From positions 62,001 through 126,000 of the forward strand of contig NZ_QOIN01000036.1 of assembly GCF_003323715.1 (NCBI RefSeq): DNA of 64,000 nt, given 5' to 3'. A model generated the notes under the pieces. It worked only from the letters and a program-made list of their open reading frames with translations, did not search any database and was not told the DNA's origin. Source of the stretch: Streptomyces diacarni. GTDB lineage: Bacteria > Actinomycetota > Actinomycetes > Streptomycetales > Streptomycetaceae. This document shows positions 60,050 through 64,000 of the stretch, in pieces (the stretch's first letter is position 1; every line of letters begins with the position of its first letter). The position numbers and the translations under genes are program-made.

Positions 60050-61171
60050 ATGAGGCTCGGTCTCATCGGAACCGGACGCATCGGGGCCTTCCACGCGGCG
60101 ACTCTCAGGTCCCTCGCGGGTGTCGACCGTGTCACGGTCGCCGACGTGGACACGGGCCGCGCGCGGGCGCTGGCCGCCTCGCTGGAGCTGGAGGCCGCGG
60201 GCAGCATCGAGGAACTGTACGCCGCGGGGCTCGACGGGGTGGTGATCACGGCGGCCACCAGCGCGCACGCGGCGCTGATCCACCAGGCCCTCGACCACGA
60301 GGTGCCGGTGTTCTGCGAGAAGCCCGTCGCCCCGGACGTGCCGGGCACCGTCGCCGTCGTCGAGCGGGCCGCGTCCGGCACCGTGCCCGTGCAGATCGGC
60401 TTCCAGCGCCGCTTCGACGCCGGCTACCTGGCCGCCCGGCAGGCGCTGCGGGCGGGCGAGCTGGGCTGGGTGCACACCCTGCGGGCCTGCACCAGCGACA
60501 TGGTGCCGCCACCCGCCTCCTACGTCCCCACCTCCGGTGGTCTCTTCCGGGACTGCGGCATCCACGACTTCGACATCCTGCGCTGGGTCACGGGGCGCGA
60601 GGTGGTGTCCGTCTTCGCGGCGGGTGCCAACAAGGGGGAGGACTTCTTCGCCGCGGGCGACGACGTGGACACCTGCGCGGCGCTGCTCCGCTTCGACGAC
60701 GACACCCTCGCCACCGCCACCGCCACCCGCTACAACGGTGCGGGATACGACGTCCGCCTGGAGGTGTGCGGCTCCCGGGACACCCGGATCGTCGGCCTGG
60801 ACGACCGGGCTCCGCTGCCCACCGCCGAACCGGGACGGCCCTGTCCGCGTCCGACCGGGCCGGACCAGGCAGAGGCGAAGGGGGCAGGACCGGGCGCGAA
60901 CGCGGTGGCGCCGGGCCCGGCAGGGGAGCGCGGCACCCCCTACGCCACGTTCCTGGAGCGCTTCCACGACGCCTACGTCGCCGAACTCGCCGCCTTCGTG
61001 GACGTCGCCGCCGGGCGTGCTGCCAACCCGTGCTCGGCCGCCGAAGCCCTCGAGGCCCTCTACGTCGCCGAGGCCTGTGACACCTCCCGTCGCACAGGGC
61101 TGCCGGTGGCCGTGTCCAACGTCCGCTCGCGACGCGCCCCGGGCGCCGGGGCGACGGGTTCCAGCCGGTAG
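60050..61171 (+). CDS. Gfo/Idh/MocA family oxidoreductase
   Basis: A 373-residue NAD(P)-dependent dehydrogenase: Rossmann motif RLGLIGTGRIGAFHAATLRS, the EKP motif (VPVFCEKPVAPDV), QIGFQRRFDAGY and RDCGIHDFDILRWVTG with catalytic Asp-His. It resembles inositol 2-dehydrogenases. An Ala/Gly/Pro-rich insert (~265-295) is unusual. It starts one base after the isomerase stop. Its last 112 bp overlap the convergent metallo-hydrolase gene. Confidence 0.9.
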   Translation: MRLGLIGTGRIGAFHAATLRSLAGVDRVTVADVDTGRARALAASLELEAAGSIEELYAAGLDGVVITAATSAHAALIHQALDHEVPVFCEKPVAPDVPGTVAVVERAASGTVPVQIGFQRRFDAGYLAARQALRAGELGWVHTLRACTSDMVPPPASYVPTSGGLFRDCGIHDFDILRWVTGREVVSVFAAGANKGEDFFAAGDDVDTCAALLRFDDDTLATATATRYNGAGYDVRLEVCGSRDTRIVGLDDRAPLPTAEPGRPCPRPTGPDQAEAKGAGPGANAVAPGPAGERGTPYATFLERFHDAYVAELAAFVDVAAGRAANPCSAAEALEALYVAEACDTSRRTGLPVAVSNVRSRRAPGAGATGSSR

Positions 61172-62073
61172 GTGTCGCCGTGCGCCCGCACGCGGCCGCC
61201 GGTGGGCGCCGGAAAGTGGGTGCCGAGAAGAAGAACGCCCGAGGCCGCTGACGTGGCGAGCAGGGAACGGCGTGTGTCCTCGGCCTGCCGCGGGTCGATG
61301 TCGACGCAGGCGCCGAGGTCCGGGTGCGCGAACTGCACGGGGTGGTGGACGGCGTCCCCGGTGATCAGCGCCGTCTCGCCGCGGCTGCTCACCTGCACGG
61401 CCACGTGTCCGGGTGTGTGTCCCGGCGCGGGCAGCAGGCGGAGCCCGGGGGCGACTTCGGTGCCCTGCGCGGGGACGTCGACGAGGTCGAGGAGCCCCGC
61501 CCGCTCGACGGGGTGCACCGAGTCGCGGAACATCTGCCGCCGCGGCTCGTCCATGGCGTAACCGGCCCAGAACTCCCGCTCCGCGCGGGAGACCAGGTAG
61601 CGGGCGTGGGGGAAGGTGGGGGCCCAGGTGCCGTCGGCCAGGGCCCGGGTGTTCCAGCCGACGTGGTCGGTGTGCAGGTGGGTGAGGACGACCAGGTCCA
61701 CCGAGTCGGGGGCGAAGCCGGCGTCGGCGAGGCGTCGCGGGTAGTCGGTGCGCAGGTCGTGCCATGCGGGGTTGGCGCGCTGCTTGCCGTTGCCGATGCC
61801 GGTGTCGACGAGCACGCGGAGGCCGCCCGCGGTGAGCGCGAAGCTGTGGCTGTCCAGGCGCAGGACGCCCGCGTCGTCGGCGAAGTCGGGGTGCAGCCAC
61901 TCCTGCCGGTTGACGACGTCCGCGGTGGCGTGCGGCAGCAGCCAGGGCCCGGTGGCAGGGGGCAGTGCCACCTCGTCGATCCGGTGGACGGTGACGTCCC
62001 CCACGCTCCACGAGGGGGCCGTGGGCGGGGCGTCGGAGCCGTCGGCCGGTGGGGTGAGCGCGTCGGTGGCCAT
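61060..62073 (-). CDS. MBL-fold metallo-hydrolase
   Basis: A 337-residue metallo-beta-lactamase-fold enzyme: VVLTHLHTDHVGWNTRALA (HxHxDH), LPAPGHTPGHVAVQV, ALITGDAVHHPVQF and LLLGTHFPAPTGG complete the two-metal site. It probably opens a lactone, thioester or cyclic amide. ATG 62073 (AAGGGGAACC upstream) was chosen 15 codons inside the longest frame. Divergent from the AtzG-like/amidase pair with shared operators, so it likely belongs to the same pathway. Confidence 0.9.
   Translation of the reverse strand: MATDALTPPADGSDAPPTAPSWSVGDVTVHRIDEVALPPATGPWLLPHATADVVNRQEWLHPDFADDAGVLRLDSHSFALTAGGLRVLVDTGIGNGKQRANPAWHDLRTDYPRRLADAGFAPDSVDLVVLTHLHTDHVGWNTRALADGTWAPTFPHARYLVSRAEREFWAGYAMDEPRRQMFRDSVHPVERAGLLDLVDVPAQGTEVAPGLRLLPAPGHTPGHVAVQVSSRGETALITGDAVHHPVQFAHPDLGACVDIDPRQAEDTRRSLLATSAASGVLLLGTHFPAPTGGRVRAHGDTYRLEPVAPAPGARRERTLDTATGSPVRREVSQASAT
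62046..62069. repeat. 24-bp inverted repeat, left copy
   Basis: The first codons of the metallo-hydrolase gene (minus strand) carry a 24-bp sequence identical to the start of the divergent AtzG-like gene at 62211-62234. Both encode Thr-Asp-Ala-Leu-Thr-Pro-Pro. Confidence 0.9.
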
Positions 62074-62107
62074 GGTGGTTCCCCTTCTCCTGTGCGGGTT
62101 CTCCCTC

Positions 62108-62128
62108 AAACGCAACATCTTTGCGTTT
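62108..62128. promoter_or_regulatory. TetR-type operator, site 1
   Basis: AAACGCAA-N5-TTGCGTTT, a perfect 8+8 inverted repeat about 35 bp upstream of the metallo-hydrolase start. Confidence 0.72.
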
Positions 62129-62153
62129 ACCCACCGTAGGCCCTACAGTCCTC

Positions 62154-62175
62154 TAAAGCCAAGTAATTGCTTTTA
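62154..62175. promoter_or_regulatory. TetR-type operator, site 2
   Basis: TAAAGCCA-N5-ATTGCTTTTA, an imperfect repeat with the same GC(A/C)A-N5-TTGC core as sites 1 and 3, about 30 bp before the AtzG-like start. Confidence 0.6.
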
Positions 62176-62203
62176 GCTGCCCGAGGAAAGGAAAGGGATC
62201 TCC

Positions 62204-62428
62204 ATGCCCACCACCGACGCGCTCACCCCACCGGAGGCGGCCCGCTGGGCCGACCGCTCCGGGCTGCCGCTCGACGCGGCCCGCCATGCCGAGGTCGCGG
62301 CCACCGCCCAGTACATCCACTCCGTCGTCTCGGTCCTGCACGAGATCGACTTCGCCGACACACCTCCCGCCCCCGCCTACCGCGTGCGGGAAGACGTGCG
62401 AGGAGGGCAGCACCGTGCGCGCGCATGA
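62204..62428 (+). CDS. AtzG-like (GatC-like) small amidase subunit
   Basis: A 74-residue protein (PPEAARWADRSGLPLDAARH, TAQYIHSVVSVLHEIDFADT) resembling AtzG/DUF4089 proteins, small GatC-like partners that bind and stabilise amidase-signature enzymes such as AtzE. ATG 62204 has AGGAAAGG. It overlaps the amidase start by 14 bp, consistent with a heteromeric enzyme. Confidence 0.8.
   Translation: MPTTDALTPPEAARWADRSGLPLDAARHAEVAATAQYIHSVVSVLHEIDFADTPPAPAYRVREDVRGGQHRARA
62211..62234. repeat. 24-bp inverted repeat, right copy
   Basis: Perfect inverted partner of 62046-62069, covering codons ~3-11 of the AtzG-like gene. The arms flank a 141-bp divergent promoter region. Confidence 0.9.
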
Positions 62429-63827
62429 ACTCTCCCTGGCCGCCGCCGCGGAGGCGATACGGACACGACGGCTCTCCCCGGTCGAACTGACCGAGGCGGT
62501 ACTCGACCGCCTCGACCGGACGGAACCCCTGGTCGGCGCCTACGCCACGGTCACCGCCGAACGGGCGCTGTACACCGCGCACGAGGCCGAACGGGAGATC
62601 GCCGCGGGCCGCCCGCGGGGGCCGCTGCACGGGGTGCCCATGGGCGTGAAGGACCTGATCGACGTGGCCGGCGTGCCCACCACGGCCGGCTCGCGGGTAC
62701 GGGCCGGACACCGCGCGGAGTCCGACAGCACGGTCGCCGCACGCCTGGCGGCGGCCGGCGCGATCCTCGTCGGCAAGACCCACACCCACGAGTTCGCCTA
62801 CGGGCTGACCACACCGCAGACCCGCAACGCCTGGGACCGGGGGCGTGTCGCCGGCGGATCCAGCGGCGGCTCGGCCGTCGCCGTGTCCGCGGGTTCTGCG
62901 ACGTTCGCCCTGGGCACGGACACCGGCGGATCGATCCGGGTGCCGGCCGCGCTCAACGGCGTCGTCGGGCTCAAGCCCACCTACGGACTCGTGCCCCGCA
63001 CCGGGGTGACGCCGCTGTCCTGGTCGCTGGACCACGTCGGCCCCGTCACCCGCACCGTGGAGGACGCCGGCCTGGTCCTGGCAGCCCTGACCGGACCCGA
63101 CGCGGGCGACCCTGCCTCCCTGCCCGCCCTGCCCGAGCCGGGGACGGGCCCGGCCCACCCGACCGCCTCCGCCCGCCCCTCGGACCTGACGGGGCTGCGT
63201 GTCGGAGTGCCGCGCACCTACTACTTCGACCACGTCGACGGACAGGTCGAGGCGGCTGTCCGAGGCGCGCTCGCCCACCTGGAGGCACTGGGGGCGCGGC
63301 TCGTCGAGGTCGACACCCCCATGGCGCGCTACGTCCAGGCGGCGCAGTGGGGCCTGATGGTCCCGGAAGCCACCGCCTACCACGAACGCACCCTGCGCGC
63401 AGCGCCCGACCTGTACGGCGCCGACGTCCGCGTCCTCCTCGAAGCGGGCGCGCTGCTCGGCGCTGGAGACTACCTGCGCGCCCAACGGGCCCGGACCCTG
63501 ATGCGGCAGGCGTGGGAGCACCTGCTGGAGGAGGTGGACCTGGTCGCGGCCCCGACCGTCCCCACGACCGCCACCCCCGTCGACGAGGAGACCGTCACCT
63601 GGCCGGACGGCACCACCGAGGCCGTCTCCGACGCCTACGTACGCCTCTGCGCCCCCGCCAACCTCACCGGGATGCCCGCGCTCACGCTCCCCGTAGGGCA
63701 CGACGCGGACGGCCTGCCGGTCGGCATGCAGCTCATCGGGCGGCCGCTGGGGGAGCCGGACCTCCTGCGGACCGGCCACGCCTACGAGGCGACCCGCCCC
63801 GTGCGCGAACTCGCCAGGGCTGCATGA
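62415..63827 (+). CDS. Amidase-signature family amidase (AtzE/GatA-like)
   Basis: A 470-residue amidase. The Ser-cisSer-Lys triad is visible: Lys in GVPMGVKDLIDVAGVPTTAG, the cis-Ser and Ser in VAGGSSGGSAVAVSAG and LGTDTGGSIRVPAALNGVVG; GLKPTYGLVPRTGV follows. With its AtzG-like partner it resembles the AtzE/AtzG 1-carboxybiuret hydrolase arrangement, though the substrate here is unknown. GTG 62415 has GAGGAGGG. Likely controlled by the TetR that follows. Confidence 0.92.
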   Translation: MRAHELSLAAAAEAIRTRRLSPVELTEAVLDRLDRTEPLVGAYATVTAERALYTAHEAEREIAAGRPRGPLHGVPMGVKDLIDVAGVPTTAGSRVRAGHRAESDSTVAARLAAAGAILVGKTHTHEFAYGLTTPQTRNAWDRGRVAGGSSGGSAVAVSAGSATFALGTDTGGSIRVPAALNGVVGLKPTYGLVPRTGVTPLSWSLDHVGPVTRTVEDAGLVLAALTGPDAGDPASLPALPEPGTGPAHPTASARPSDLTGLRVGVPRTYYFDHVDGQVEAAVRGALAHLEALGARLVEVDTPMARYVQAAQWGLMVPEATAYHERTLRAAPDLYGADVRVLLEAGALLGAGDYLRAQRARTLMRQAWEHLLEEVDLVAAPTVPTTATPVDEETVTWPDGTTEAVSDAYVRLCAPANLTGMPALTLPVGHDADGLPVGMQLIGRPLGEPDLLRTGHAYEATRPVRELARAA

Positions 63828-63891
63828 GACGGCACGCCACGACCCCGCCCGGGCCCGCGCTCGTTCGTGGTGCGGGGCGGCCCCGCGCTAG

Positions 63892-63909
63892 AAGCAAGGA
63901 TTTTGCATT
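63892..63909. promoter_or_regulatory. TetR-type operator, site 3
   Basis: AAGCAA-N5-TTGCATT directly upstream of the TetR start, with the same core and spacing as the two sites in the metallo-hydrolase/amidase promoter. Suggests autoregulation. Confidence 0.6.
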
Positions 63910-63921
63910 AGTGTGGGGGCC

Positions 63922-64000
63922 ATGAGCCGTCGACCGATGGTGCGCCCCGGTGGACGCAGCGCCCGGGTGCAGGAAGCCGTGCACACCGCCGTCCGCGAAC
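63922..64000 (+). CDS. TetR family regulator, N-terminus only
   Basis: The frame MSRRPMVRPGGRSARVQEAV continues HTAVRE to the window end. The basic start followed by GGRSARVQEAVHTAV is typical of the first helix of TetR regulators. ATG 63922 follows GTGGGGG. Its place after the amidase and the shared operators make it the likely regulator of the metallo-hydrolase/amidase genes. Confidence 0.7.
   Translation, partial: MSRRPMVRPGGRSARVQEAVHTAVRE

Noticed and set aside
1..64000. tRNA, rRNA or other structural RNA genes
   Set aside because: No cloverleaf, rRNA or tmRNA-like sequence was recognised in the gaps between genes; this was by eye only.

Overview
The window looks like chromosomal DNA of a high-GC actinomycete, most likely Streptomyces or a close relative. 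Base composition is very GC-rich with strong third-position G/C bias, GTG starts are frequent, and many products are typical of streptomycetes (PucR and CGNR regulators, SpoIIE/PP2C phosphatases, DUF5954, DUF3099, F420-type oxidoreductases, a SigK/RskA locus). This placement is inferred from gene content; no rRNA or other marker is present.

Layout. 1-5.7 kb (minus): the 5' part of a PLP decarboxylase-like gene, a PucR regulator and a large PAS/GAF/SpoIIE/ATPase sensor phosphatase. 5.8-13.9 kb (plus): a complete eight-gene yhf-type operon in the order Z-Y-U-T-V-S-X-W, with a palindrome between the -35 and -10 of its regulator gene and a related site before the second gene. 14.2-20 kb: an F420-type oxidoreductase, an aldo/keto reductase, a DUF4291 protein, a MASE1 membrane protein coupled to a separate PP2C phosphatase, a broken alpha/beta hydrolase and a divergent TetR with a perfect 15+15 bp operator. 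20.1-30.1 kb: a SigK locus (fasciclin lipoprotein, sulfite-oxidase-like molybdoenzyme, amine-oxidase-like flavoprotein, DUF1365, two cyclopropane synthases, RskA, SigK) with three matching promoters of form CC[AC]A[TG]C-N16-[AC]CGAAT.

30.5-41.6 kb: DUF5954; an arginine deiminase set (permease, ornithine carbamoyltransferase, arcA) with candidate ArgR boxes; mmuM plus an LLM oxidoreductase; a TetR/NTF2-like/HMA set; DUF6099; and a translationally coupled AAA-type ATPase and MazG-like pyrophosphohydrolase. 41.8-50.2 kb: an aerobic CoA-dependent aromatic catabolism cluster (enoyl-CoA hydratase, a fused flavin monooxygenase/old-yellow-enzyme, aryl-CoA ligase, acyl-CoA dehydrogenase, RidA, PaaX), best explained as 2-aminobenzoyl-CoA (anthranilate) breakdown. 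50.3-53.6 kb: a CGNR regulator divergent from an MFS pump, and a DadA-like oxidase.

53.7-58.9 kb is a decayed mobile region: a Tn3-family transposase tail, a TetR/MFS efflux pair, a frameshifted serine recombinase, an atypical histidine phosphatase and the remnant of a second serine recombinase. 59-64 kb: a sugar isomerase/Gfo-Idh pair, then a metallo-hydrolase divergent from an AtzG-like/amidase pair, followed by the start of a TetR gene. Three GCAA-N5-TTGC type sites link this last group, and a 24-bp perfect inverted repeat covers the first codons of the two divergent genes.

The most interesting points are the complete yhf operon with a predicted operator and leaderless regulator, the SigK promoter set with a leaderless molybdoenzyme, the AAA/MazG pair, the recombinase-phosphatase-recombinase relic, and the divergent amidase locus.
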